Assembly: GCA_977006965.1 (NCBI GenBank)
Contig: OZ345352.1
Location: 3,906,001-3,970,000, forward strand
Source: Phymatolithon calcareum
Taxonomy: Eukaryota > Rhodophyta > Florideophyceae > Hapalidiales
Reading direction: 5' to 3'
Length of the DNA stretch: 64,000 nt
Shown: positions 20,830-32,183 of the stretch, piece after piece
Numbering within the stretch: the first letter of the stretch is position 1
Layout of the letters: each line of letters opens with the position of its first letter
The notes under the pieces: generated by a model
Databases searched by the model: none
Seen by the model: the letters and a program-made list of their open reading frames with translations, nothing else
Told to the model about the DNA's origin: nothing
Translations under genes and position numbers: made by a program

Positions 20830-21135
20830 TCAACTTTCTTTACTTAAGGTCCTATGCATAAAACCATTTATAGACTCGAGAATATCTTCAGTGCTGCGTT
20901 TCGATGCTTCAAAAATTCTCAACGCAAAGACTGAGTAAACGGTTTACATTCTAGACTAACCTTTGTTACAAAGCTGTTCATATAACGCAATGTGTAAGGC
21001 TTCATGGTAGAGATGACCTTTAAAGAGAAAACCAACATAGCAGTTACGGAACCAGGGAGCGACACTTTTTGCGAGTGCTCTTAATAGTACTAGGAGGCGC
21101 ATACATCAAGCAGTAATGATCACCAACCTGGAGCA
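20830..21135. repeat. Internally deleted copy of repeat A (A4)
   Basis: Starts with the TATA block and the GATGCTTCAAAAATTCTCAACGC motif, then jumps to the CTAACCTTTGTTACAAAG..GGTAGAGATG..CAGTTACGGAA..CTTAATAGTAC segment found in A3 at 12770-12900. About 500 bp of the full repeat is missing in between. Confidence 0.65.
20867..20872 (-). promoter_or_regulatory. TATA box of the two-exon gene, shared with repeat A
   Basis: On the minus strand, TCTATAAATGGTTTTATGCATAG precedes the ATG at 20821 with TATAAA 46 bp upstream. The same block occurs at the edge of repeats A1, A2 and A3 (TTTATA on the plus strand at 4977, 7437 and 12217), so the gene and the repeat family share a promoter-like segment. 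Confidence 0.5.
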
Positions 21136-21139
21136 TTAC

Positions 21140-21425
21140 CGAAAGTGTACCGTTTTTTAATCGCCAGACTTTAAAAACAACGATATAGTTTTCAGATGCT
21201 GTAAATCGTAATCAGTGATGTTTGAGTTCAATAAGATACTCAGTGTGATCTTAGGGTGGATGCGAGTGGAAACGTGAATGGGTGATATGAGCGACAATAG
21301 CCAGAGATGGCCCATGTCGACAATTCTTTGATATATTAGTTCGGAAATTCTAACTGAGCATGTAGCGGTACCTCCTGCCACTGCTCTAAATAACATAGGC
21401 AGGACACGAAAAAATCATGTCGAAG
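21140..21425. repeat. Repeat B, copy B3
   Basis: Contains ATATAGTTTTCAGAT, CAGTGATGTTTGAGTTCA and CTCCTGCCACTGCTCTAAATAACATAGGCAGGACACGAA. One arm of the terminal hairpin differs by a single base (TAGGCAGGA for TGGCAGGA). Confidence 0.65.
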
Positions 21426-21714
21426 GGATTGAGGAAGGGGTACACGTAACTATGGTCGGGCGCAGAGAGGTTGTAGTCTGATCGAGCTGTTATAGAGAGG
21501 AAACGGACACTGTCGGTGACTCGGTGGTGGAAACTGTCGCTTCTTAGGGCCAAAGATTTCCACCGTTGTCGAAATGTCGGGCATGCCGGACGTCCTATTA
21601 GGAAGTATAGAAGATGTTGATGGTGAAAGTGCAATTGAGAATGTGTATCGTGCATGCGAAGAGTACTCGCAATTGTCCCTCTAATACGTACGTGAATAGT
21701 TGGGATTAATGTCG

Positions 21715-21945
21715 GTAGATCTGGAAGTAATCAGTGATAGTTGAGTTCATGTGAATATTCGAGTGAGAATAAGGAGGGTTCGAGCGGAAACGAGAATGGG
21801 TGATTTGAGCGACAACAGTCAGAGACGGCCCATGCTGACAATTCTATGACATCGTAGTTACGAAATTCGAACTGAGTATATACCGGTACCTCCTGCCACT
21901 GCTCTAAAGAATATTGGCAGGACACGAAGTAATCACGTCCGAAGG
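21715..21945. repeat. Repeat B, copy B4
   Basis: Begins AATCAGTGATAGTTGAGTTCA and ends with a perfect TCCTGCCA/TGGCAGGA hairpin followed by CACGAAGTAATCACGTCC. It is separated from B3 by the spacer that includes CTGTCGGTGACTCGGTGGTGG. Confidence 0.65.
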
Positions 21946-22884
21946 ATGCAGGGAGGCAGAAAGGATGTAGGCTAAGCGAGCGGTGGTAGAGAAGAAACGG
22001 ACCCTGTCGGTGACTCGGTGGTGGAATCTGCGAGCAGAGACAATTTTTCCTTACCGATAAAGACTATCTCTGTTGTCTAATTGTGGGGCACATCTGACGT
22101 GCTATTAGGGAGTGTAGATGATGTTGATGTTGATAAGGCAAACAAGAATGAGTATCTTGTACATGAATAGTGCTTGTACTGGTCCCTTTAATGCGTGAGT
22201 GAACATTAGTGGTTAATATCTGCAATATCCAGTCGATATAGTCTTTAGTACCAATGACGCGCAAAATTTTGTGTTTCAGATCACGCAAAGGTTAAAAAGC
22301 ACAAAAATCAGTCACGCTCTCCCCAAATACGTCGCAACTTATTTTGTGTTTCAGGAAGGCCCCAGTGAGAAAAACTGTGTTTGCGACTACACAAAACGTG
22401 ACATGTGCCCAAAACGTGACAGTTTTAACACGCACAAATCCCGTATTTGTGTTTTCAAAAAGTTGCCAATGAGATAAGCTGTGGTGTCGTATATGTACGT
22501 TTGATTACTGTAGTGTGCCATGGTGTAGATAGATGAACTAATTTCAAAAAGAATCAAGGCACGAGTATTGGTGGCAATTGGCAGTGTCGCTGTTCATGAA
22601 TCCTTTCGTTTGCTGGGAAATTACCTGCCCCAAATCCATTCGGTGATGGGGCTAGTGCGGTCTGTTTTCGGATATCTTGTACTTATTTTTCCGTCGCGCA
22701 GCGTCTTGAGACGAAGCCGATCTGACAGCACATTTACAGAATCACACTCGATCATGACTGTGATTCCGTACATGGATGAGACGTATGCACCCACCTATGT
22801 GGCATGAGTGTAGAGCTAAACAAGGCGAGATGGGTCAGCTGGAAGGAGTTCTGCATTGCATTCTACGAAGCACGCAAGTCATTT
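21946..22884. other. B-repeat spacer and unassigned sequence
   Basis: Up to about 22200 this is another copy of the spacer (GGTGACTCGGTGGTGG, TGATGTTGATGTTGATAAGG). The remainder holds a short self-similar segment with TTTTGTGTTTCAG at 22266 and 22348. Open frames of 68-79 codons lack any recognisable motif. Confidence 0.5.
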
Positions 22885-23045
22885 CATTGAAGGCATATAT
22901 TAATTTTTCACTATTGCGCTGGAAATCACATTCCGTGCACGAGGGGGATCTTCTAAAACGCCTTCTCTGCCGTTTGGCAGTCGGACAGACGTGATTACTA
23001 GTTTCAGTAAAAACAAGAACAACGGACTTATGTTAGTCTTTCGTT
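22885..23045. repeat. 3' end fragment of repeat A
   Basis: GTGCACGAG..GATCTTC..ACGCCTTC..GCCGTTTGGCAG..GGACAGACGTGATT..AAAACAAGAACAACGGACTTATGTTAGTC matches the distal ends of A1 (6945-7035) and A2 (9365-9475). Confidence 0.65.
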
Positions 23046-23089
23046 TAGTTCTTAGCATGCAGTTTCCTAAAAATGCTATCAACTTGCAC

Positions 23090-23985
23090 AATTATTGAAG
23101 TGTTCCGCTTTTTAGTTGCCAGAATTGAGAAACAACGATATAGTTTTCATATTTTGAACACACCTGTCGCCTAAGAGTGGGCACCAAAAAGTACCTTTCA
23201 AAGGGTTCCGAAAGGCATGAATTTTATAAAATATTGACCGATCACAAATTGTTCTGTTCTTTGGAAATCGGAGGTCGAGCTTGGTAACACTACGGCGTTA
23301 TTTTTCCGCCTAAGAAAATCCTTGGAGCTAAGGAGAGCGATGAAAACCTGCCTTCCGCAGGAAAGACAGATAACTTGAGGTGATGGGGAAATTGTGAACA
23401 AAGTGGTGGGCACCTTCCACTATCGAAGAGGGAGCTCACTATTATCCCTTTAGTTTCTACATTTCATTTCTAATCTCCTACTCGTTGCTTATGATACATG
23501 ATTTTCGAGCAATATTCCTGGAAAAACGACTGCTTCAAGTTATTTGCCATTTTTCCGAAGCACCATGAAACAGTGATGGACGCCTTTTTTTGGAGCATTG
23601 TGGAGTGAAAAGGAAACAGCGCAGGTCCTGCTTTTCAAGATCAATATCTAAAAAAATGTTCCATTTCGAAGGATAGAAAAATCATTTAATTCGGAATTCG
23701 ATTTAGCGTAGATGACCTTTTCGGACGTGCAAATCACGGTTCCACTCTTAGGCGACGGGTGTGTTAAATTGTAATCAGTGATGGTTGAGTTCAGATAGAT
23801 ATTCAGTGTGATCTTAGCGTGGATGCGATTGAATACTACAATGGGTGATGTTAGCGACAATAGCCAGAGATGGAACATGATGACAATTCTATGATGCAGT
23901 AGTTACGCAATTCGAACTGAGCATGTAACGGTACCTCCTGCCACTGCTCCAAAGAACATTGGCAGGACACGAAGCAATCAAATGG
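23090..23985. repeat. Repeat B, copy B5, split by the MITE-like element
   Basis: The left part (23090-23156) and right part (23766-23985) together form a normal B copy. It ends with CTCCTGCCACTGCTCCAAAG..TTGGCAGGACACGAAGCAATC and a perfect hairpin stem. Confidence 0.7.
23157..23765. mobile_element. 609-bp MITE-like element with 24-bp terminal inverted repeats
   Basis: The 24 bases at 23157-23180 (AACACACC..GTCGCCTAAGAGTGG) match the reverse complement of 23742-23765 at 23 of 24 positions. The flanks (..ATATAGTTTTCATATTTTG and AAATTGTAATCAGTGATGG..) join to an uninterrupted repeat B, as seen at 9580 and 21185, so this is an insertion into B. No target-site duplication is evident when the 24-bp arms are taken as the ends. 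There is no transposase gene inside, which fits a non-autonomous DNA element. The superfamily is not recognised. Confidence 0.8.
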
Positions 23986-24039
23986 ACACTGTCGGTAACT
24001 CGGTGGTGGGAGCTGTCTCTGCTTGCGGCAAAAGATTGT

Positions 24040-24235
24040 AATCGTTGAGGTGAATATTCAGAGTGAGATTAGGGCGAATTCGACTGGAAACGAGAATGGA
24101 TGATTTGCGCGACAATAGCCAGAGATGGCCCATGCTGAAAATGCTGTGATATAGTAATTACGTAATTTGAACTATGCATCCTGCCACTTTTCTAAAGAAA
24201 ATTGGCAGGAAACGAAGCAATCCTGTCCAAAGGAT
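24040..24235. repeat. Repeat B, copy B6
   Basis: Begins GAGGTGAATATTCAGAGTGAGATTAGGG, close to B2. It ends CATCCTGCCACTTTTCTAAAG..TTGGCAGGAAACGAAGCAATCCTGTCC, with a TCCTGCCA/TGGCAGGA stem. Confidence 0.65.
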
Positions 24236-24546
24236 GCGTTTATTACACCCTGTAAAGTTGCAAATCTTCACGCTTTCTGTGCTACAAAGCCCGCTCACTT
24301 GTTCTAGACACCTCTGAAATCGAGACAAACAACGAACTCCAACGCCCAACTCCAACGCCCAACTCCACATAACTTCGTGAACAGTAATCGTGCCGTTCTC
24401 GCTCCACTACTGCCTCCGAATATACGCCATTTGAAAACATCCGAAACGATTGAAACGGTTCCTTCTTTTCGATTCTTCTCAAATCGAGACAAACGCCCAA
24501 CTCCAACACTTCGCAGGCAGAAATCACGAAGTTTCGGCTCCACTAC
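24236..24546 (+). other. Helitron gene leader / upstream region
   Basis: Sequence between the last B repeat and the AAAAC tract, so the likely promoter or 5' UTR region of the Helitron gene. It contains CAACTCCAACGCC in tandem around 24337-24363 and two related blocks (AAATCGAGACAAAC at 24318 and 24482). No clear TATA box was found. Open frames here run on into the AAAAC tract and are not credible genes. Confidence 0.45.
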
Positions 24547-24891
24547 AAAACAAAACAAAACAAAACACAACAAAACAAAACAAAACAAAACAAAACAAAA
24601 CAAAACAAAACAAAACAAAACAAAACAAAACAAAACAAAACAAAACAAAACAAAACAAAACAAAACAAAACAAAACAAAACAAAACAAAACAAAACAAAA
24701 CAAAACAAAACAAAACAAAACAAAACAAAACAAAACAAAACAAAACAAAACAAAACAAAACAAAACAAAACAAAACAAAACAAAACAAAACAAAACAAAA
24801 CAAAACAAAACAAAACAAAACAAAACAAAACAAAACAAAACAAAACAAAACAAAACAAAACAAAACAAAACAAAACAAAACAAAACAAAAC
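24547..24891 (+). repeat. (AAAAC)69 microsatellite before the Helitron ATG
   Basis: 345 bp of the pentamer AAAAC with one variant unit (ACAAC, fifth position). It ends 11 bp before the ATG at 24903. The tract has no stop codon in any frame on either strand and so creates long artificial frames. In the second unit the matching tract has 164 units. Confidence 0.98.
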
Positions 24892-24902
24892 ATATCGCTA
24901 TT

Positions 24903-27900
24903 ATGGGAAGGAAGAGGAAACACGATAGGAAAATCCTTTCAAACCGTCCCAAAAAAGTTAAAAAGTCTACTCCAATTCTTCCACATATTAAGATGTCTGA
25001 TGATATCATCCAATATGATTACAAAGAAAACTACCTAATCAAAATAGCTGCCAAAATCAAGTCTACCTCATTTCAGGAAGAAGTTTATTCTCCAGTTAAA
25101 TTAGCTCCAAATGTTAATAATTCCGTTTTGCATAAAAGAAAGTATTCTACTATTAAATTAGCTCCGCAAATCATGCATAACGCAGTTCTGCCCATGAGAG
25201 AACCGAAATGTATTCCAATCCTTCCACTCGATACACTCCAAAAGAACGTGTACTTTTCTACAGATTCTGCACTTTTTGATTTTCGTCCACAGGAATTAAA
25301 AATGAATAAAAATAAACGGTTTTGAGAAATTTCAGAGGGGACAAAACCAGTGTTTCATGATGAATGCTATTCATCAATTAAATTAGCTCCCAGAACCGAG
25401 CCCACTGCACTTCCAAGCTTTAGAGATGATAAATCTGTTCCGATACTTCCGTTTGCGACAGTGAAGGAAAACGTGCCTTCTTCTACAGATTCTGTAGGAC
25501 ATGAGCTCCTTTCAGAGGAAGAATTAGCAAAAATGACTGAAAATCAATCGTTTTCAGCAGTTTCAGAAGAGACAAAACGAGCTATTCATGAAGAATGCCG
25601 AAAAATGCTTACAGGTCCTTTTATGGAACAAAAAGTATGTGCCGTATGCGATTCATGGACAAGAGAGAATCTCTGTCCTCTTCGAGAACCTAGCAAAGAC
25701 TTCTATTCTAGATGTTTGAATCGCCTTGCTCCATCAGTAGATCTACCAGAACGGTTGAAACGCTTTTACGATATTTCTGCATATATTCCTGAGCTTAAAA
25801 ATGCACTCTTATCGAAACAGGGCGTTGAAGAAGATAAATGTATCGAAAACATCTTCAGAATTAGAGTTTGCAATAAATGCTACAACTCTTTAAAGCGCGG
25901 TTCCCAATACGAAAATAATAATCCACCGAAATTCTCGGTGGCAAATGGGTTCACTATCGGCCTACTTCCAAAATCAATCATTGATGCAACAGTGACGGAG
26001 AAAAGACTTACATCTCTCACTAACATTAAAGGTCATACTGTTATAGCACGTGGAGGAAAGCATAGGTTCATTAAAAGTCACTTCATTGTATTTTCCTCTC
26101 AGCCAGATGTCATAAAAGAAGGCATCAACGAGCTCATTAAAGAGGAAGATAAATTATTACTTATTTTTACTAACCCAATGACAGATGCACAAAAGAGAGC
26201 TACAATGAGACGATATATCGCACGAAAGGGAAAGATAAATGATCTTCTTGACTTCTATATGGAAAACAATGCCCTGTACAAGTGTCTGGAAAGAAACGGA
26301 ACAGAAATATGCCGACTACAGAACATATCTTCAAGTGCACAATCTGAGCTTGATAACGTAAACACTGTGTATTACATAGACGATCAAATGTCCGCAGAAG
26401 AAATATCCGAAAATCAGAGTAATATCCGTAGGCCGACAGTTCTGGACAGTGCTCAGAATCCAGATGAAGAAACTATCATACGACAAGATGCATCCCTTTT
26501 CACAAATGAAGAAGCTACAGAGCCTATCACAACGCTTAAAATGGCCACTGCACAAGTTATAGATGTGCAACAAGCTGGAAAGCTCCTACCTGCCAACTCT
26601 CCAAATTTCTTTGGTCGGCTTTTCCCTCATTTATTTCCCTTCGGATATGGACATCCGGACGTATCGAGAAATGTCAGTGTTAGTCTAGAAGAGTGTGTTA
26701 AACATTACTTGAAACTATCTAGTAGACGGTTTTCGCAAGACGAAACTTTTCCACTAATCGCATTCGACATTGTGTCCAGAAAGCGAGCAATGTCTCACAT
26801 TTCACTAACGTGCAGACTTAATCCAAAAGAAATCGAGATACTAAATGAAGTGAGTGCTTCTGATCTTGCAGGACAGCTAGAACAGGAAACTAGAAAGAGA
26901 GAGATCCTAAAAAACGGCCACAATTTCACTGAAAAGACGATGAATCACGGGGGGAAACGATTGCTCAGACGTGTAAATGCTGTACTAGGGAAAACGTTTG
27001 CTTCAAACGAAGAACGAAAAATATACCAGCGTAAAGCATGGAGTATGGCCGCTAAATATCACAGTGCTGCAATGTTCATTACTGTTACTCCGAATGAAAA
27101 TGGAAACGTGACTGTAGCATTCTTTGCAGGTGACATAAAAAGAGATAATCTAATAAGCATAACTGAGAACGACATTCCTTGTAATGCTTCTCGGATAGAA
27201 ATAGCAGGAAGAGACCCAGTCTCGTGTGATTTGTTCTTCACAAATATTTTAGAAATGCTGATTGGACCTATGATTGGCTTTGATATGAAAACGAAACTTC
27301 CCCGGAAACAAGGTGGTCTTTTCGGTGTACCGAAAGCCTTCATGGGAGGAATAGAAAATCAAGGGAAGGGAACGTTACATGTTCATCTCATTGTATTCTT
27401 AGCTGGATTTCCTAATGATGCTGATGAGATTATGTTATTGCTCAAGACAAATAAAGATTTCCGAGATCGAATGAATTCATATATAGACTCCGTAATTGAA
27501 TCTAGTGCAATTAATTCTGAAAGCGAGCTTGAATGTCCTAATTGTTGCTCGAAAGGCACTATCGAGCCCACTAAGATTTCTAAGATAGCGTATTCTCGAA
27601 ATCTGAAATTTGACACACCTCCAGACACCTCAAAGTGTAAAACATGTCAAAACAGTTTCGGAGGAGATGTAGTTATTCGTCATAACTTGAGGCGAATGAA
27701 AATGCAGTTATTTGAGCAATGCGCTTCACATACTCTGGGAAATAAATGTTCTGATGCTTTTTCGCTTTCCACGGTTGGCAGTGTAGAACAATATGACAAA
27801 GAAGAAGATAACAAAGTTGCGATTAGGTCAGCTGTCCCAAGAATATCCTCTATTCCAGATAAAAATTCTTCTCGTGAAGACTTGCTCGTGCACGCAATCT

Positions 27901-30900
27901 TCATGATAGAGCTATTACTTCTGAACCAGAATCACAGGTGGAAACACGCGAAAAGCTGTTTCAAGAAAAGCTCGAACTGCAAAGAAGGGTTTTGTAGGTA
28001 TAATTTTCCTAGATTAGCTAATCATCTGACTCAAATTGATGAATTTGGTAGCATTACTGGAAAGAGAATTGTAGGAAGTGAATACATTAACTCTTTCAAT
28101 TCTGTTTTGCTCCATGTCATACGATCAAATCACGATGTTCGATTCCTTCTGTGCTGTGCGCACGAAATCTATTACACCATCAAGTATGTTGTAAAAGAAC
28201 AAATGACAATAGATAATATCGCTGCAATCACTATTGCATCGTACACGAAACGATTGGGAAAGGAAACTACTTTAAAAAAAGATATTTCTGCGGCCCGAAC
28301 TGTATACGGACGCATCGCTTCGATGGCATATGCTCGATCGGACCTCGTTGAAGTTGGCGCTGTAACTGCTGTACACTATTTATTACATGGTACTACATTT
28401 GTTTGCTCTCATGACTTTCAAAGTTTGCACTTGGGCAGGCACTTGTACGATTTAGATGAAATTGAAAGCGATATTGGAATCATCCCTTACGGAAATTCTT
28501 ACATTGCATTCAATGTAACATCGAATTACACTTTGCGCCCATTAGAGTTGGACAAAACATGTCTTTACGATTATACAGAAGGCTATCTTATATCAAAGGA
28601 TATTCCCAAAGAAATTGATTCAAATCTAGACTGCATGCGTCTTCACCCAAACCATCCCTTTTATGCTACAAGAGTGGTTAAGCGACGTAAAGTAAAAGTA
28701 ATCTCGGATATCATTGGTCCTCGAATACCTGATTTGTATGAGATCAGTGATGAGGAAATGGAAAAGTATGCTAAAATTGCATTACTTCTTTTTAAACCAT
28801 ACAGAAGCAAAGTAAATATACTACAGCAGTTCAAATCATTCAAAGAGGCATTTCAAAATTTTAAAAATAGCGTACAGTACAAGAACTCTCAAGCTGAACG
28901 CATACTCTCAAACATGCAACACTACTATATTGGGAAACGAAGAGCGCAGGAGATGAGGGCAGAGCAACGTGAAAATTGGGCACTGCAACACGAAAATCCA
29001 TTCGAATTAGATTCTGATCCTTCTTCTGTAGAAGATGATGATATTGATGATCTAGAGGAAACTAGTGGTGATGATGAAGAAGAGTGTACTCCATTTGATG
29101 TACAGCAATTCACTTTTCAATTGCACCCTGGAATAGTTGAGCGTATTCTGGGGAGCCTAATTGATGAAATAAATATCAACGGAAGAATAACCAATAGTAC
29201 AAGAAAAAGAGACGTTTGCTCTCTCAGAGAAATGAGATCGTTTGTCAGGCGCCATGTGCACAAACATATTAGTACAGAAGAAAATGAAAAAGGCATATCG
29301 TACTGGCCTTTTAGAGAAGAGAAACTCAATGGCATCTCTAAAACCCGTTTTTTATCAAAAGATATTGCAGCGTCGTATGATAGCATGATATGCCAAGACG
29401 ATAAAGCATTAAATTCCAAAAACATGGAACTGAAAGTATCTGCGAAAAACTCGAAGGAAGAAACAGTAGTTAGGTTGCTTGAAGATGCGATTAAATCCAA
29501 ACGTGAGTCTGAAAATCGGTATATCGATGATAACTGTTCTGTAAAATTGGCAGAAACTATTAACCCATCCATTGATCAAGTAGCAAATAGATTTACGCTC
29601 AATGAAAGACAGACCATTGCTTTTCGAATAGCCGGTTCCTATCTATTAGACTCATTCAAACGATCATTGCTGCGATATTCCCCTGGTAAACCTCTTAGAA
29701 TGCATTTATCTGGTGAAGGAGGGACTGGAAAGTCGAGGATAGTTGAAGCAATTCGATTTCTTGCAAATGGGTGGGGATATCCTGACGCTGTTGTCACAGT
29801 TGCTCCAACTGGTATTGCTGCTGTATTAGTTGATGGAGAAACAGTTCATTCTAAGCTACAAATATTACATAATAAGAAACCAACAATGAAACAATTAGAA
29901 GAATGGTCAAGAGTCTACATGGTTATTTGGGACGAGATTAGTATGACAGGACAGACTCTATTTTCAAAGGCAATGAAGAAAATCAAAGCGTTCTTGGGAA
30001 CTGAGAAAGGTTGCGATGCCAGAATTCACATAGTAACCGCAGGTGATTTTGCACAGCTTCCTCCTTGCTTCGAAAAGTATGTATTTTCACCTCCTGCATT
30101 CGTAGAGGCAAGCACTTTCCTATTGGATAGCGCAACTAAGGCTGGAACAGAATCAAGTGTAAGCGGAAGCAACTCCAGAAAATCAAACGCAAATGTGAAT
30201 AACATCACAGGCTACCACATTTGGCAATCATTCAAGACTGTTGTCAAGCTTAAAGAGAATATGAGACACCGATCTGATCCGTCTTATGGAAGTATCCTAA
30301 AACGACTGCGAACTGGTGATCAAACAGTTCAAGATTTTGAGGTCCTGAACACCAGATTTTTGGATCCATTGTGCCCTACTTCTGAAGTACAGAAGCAATT
30401 TAAGAATAGAAAAGATAAAAATCTATCATTTCCCATTGCTGTCCAGGCAAATCGTAGCAGACACTCTATAAATTGGCTCAGTACTTCTGAGATATCTCAA
30501 AATAGTTCTGAAGTTGAAATACCTATTGTATGTCCGGCCCAATTTAGTGCAACAAAGAGAGGTGCAAAACCAACCATGGAGCAACTGGAAGATCTTCTTA
30601 AACTTGGAGATAATAAATTGCAAAGATTATCTCCATTGCTTCCCATTTTTCCAGGTATGCGCGTTTTTATAACTCAAAATATTAGCCCAAAACTTGGACT
30701 TGCAAATGGGTCAACCGGAACTGTACTCGGGTGTCAGTTTCCAGAAAATGTCGTTTTTCGCACAATTTTAGTGAAGGGTGCTCCAATGAAGATTTCATCC
30801 ACAATTCCGGAAATTGTATTTGTGTCCGTGGAGCAAGCAAAATTAAAGACACGCTTTTCAAATATACCCGAAATCTACCCTAGTAACACTATTCCAGTAC

Positions 30901-32183
30901 TGCCATATTCAGTTACTGTGCGCGTGTCGTGTCTACGTAACAGAAATTTCAGTATAAAAGTGACACAGATTCCAATATCTCCATCATTTGCAGCGACTAC
31001 TCATAAACTTCAAGGAACAACATGTGATGCAATTTTGTCGTACAGTGTTAATGAACCTGGTAGACAACCAACATCGCTCTATGTATTGGCTTCTCGCGTT
31101 AAAACATTAGAAGGTCTTTTTCTCTGCAAAAAACTTACAGAGGAAGACTTTAAATATTTCAGGCCCTCTCAAGAAGTTCTTGATGAAGAAGAAAGACTTG
31201 ACGGGCTCTGCACAAGAACACTGGAGAATTTCATGAATGGAACTATATTTCCGGATGAAGTCAATAATGAGACTCAGAACCTGAAAAGAGTAGAAGAGAA
31301 CGACCCGGAAGAAACAATAATTGACCTTTATCCACCTAAAAATAACGAAAAAACCGGAAACAATGTGATTCATCAATCGGTTAAAATCCCCTCACATAAT
31401 ACTTCTTATTTCGGAAGCTCATGTTTCGAATTGCTCGTACCTCATTTTCACTCTGGAACAGTTATGAGAATAAAGTCTGTCCACAGATTCCTTGTAAGTT
31501 GTAATTTCAGAGCTCCTGCTCTTCCAATAACCTCACTCTTAGCCGATAGTGTTTCTAGACACCCAACACTATGGAAACCTGTTGATGTTCCAGGTGATGG
31601 GAATTGCTGGATATATGCAACAGTTCTCTCCATTTACTACTGCACTTTAAGTTTAGGAAACGCTTTATATTTGAATCCACAAGATTGTAGAAGAAAAATA
31701 TCTTCCCTTCTTTCCGAAGTGTCAAAATCCGATGAACATACGAAACATAGCTTTCTACGAAATATGAACCTATTAACTTCTCGACAAGGTGTTGCTCTAC
31801 AGCAATTTTCTACTGCAATAGGATACAGTAACTCATTAGAAATGTTGTCCTCGTTTCTAAAGATTGGAACCCCTAATATTTGCTTGTGGGCTGCTGACAT
31901 TGGTGACGAAATGAACTTGCTTTCGCTTGTATTAAATCAAAACATTATATCTTATAGTCCTTCTTCAACAAAAACACATCAATCTACCTTAGATCTAAAT
32001 TCAACTATTGGTCCTTTGTCCCCGACTTCAGTCTACAGTCCATATCCAGATATTACGCTTGAGAACTCAGCAGTACCATTTCAAATTCCAATACTTTTCT
32101 CAGACGGTAATCACTTTCAGTGTCTAATCCCTCCGTCCGATTTTGATATTTTCTCATTGCCCTCATGGGATTTTAATAATTAG
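24903..32183 (+). pseudogene. Helitron RepHel-OTU transposase, copy 2, nonsense at codon 141
   Basis: Same gene as the intact copy at 55403-62683. It starts at the ATG at 24903, and a TCA-to-TGA change at 25323-25325 stops it after 140 residues. The frame then stays open for the remaining 2,285 codons to the TAG at 32181-32183. It carries all catalytic motifs: HVH of the Rep domain, the paired tyrosines, Walker A and B of the helicase, and DGNC and the terminal His of the OTU domain. Translation re-starting downstream of codon 141 would lose only the basic N-terminus and half of the duplicated N-terminal region, so a nearly full-length enzyme is conceivable but unproven. Missense differences from copy 3 are Ser/Asn at 27781 and Asn/Ser at 27811. 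Confidence 0.92.

Larger units (their letters stand above)
1..24902 (+). repeat. Tandem ~30-kb unit, first copy (partial)
   Basis: First of three head-to-tail copies. It begins inside the Helitron gene (codon 1510 of the intact copy) and ends just before the next Helitron ATG. Positions map to the second unit at +29427 up to the G-run at 6647, +29426 to 15477, +30026 from 15478 to about 23360 and +30025 up to the AAAAC tract. These steps mark a G-run of 9 versus 8, a 600-bp deletion relative to copy two, and a 1-bp indel. Substitutions seen by eye include 45, 2146, 3957, 5340, 6774, 16411 region, 20027 and 20787, so identity is close to 99.95 percent. Confidence 0.95.

Noticed and set aside
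24377-25009. Long open frames of KTKQN or FCFVL repeats on both strands (also 54329-55538)
   Set aside because: They only read the (AAAAC)n tract, which has no stop in any frame. The phase relative to the Helitron gene differs between copies because tract length differs, so they are not genes.
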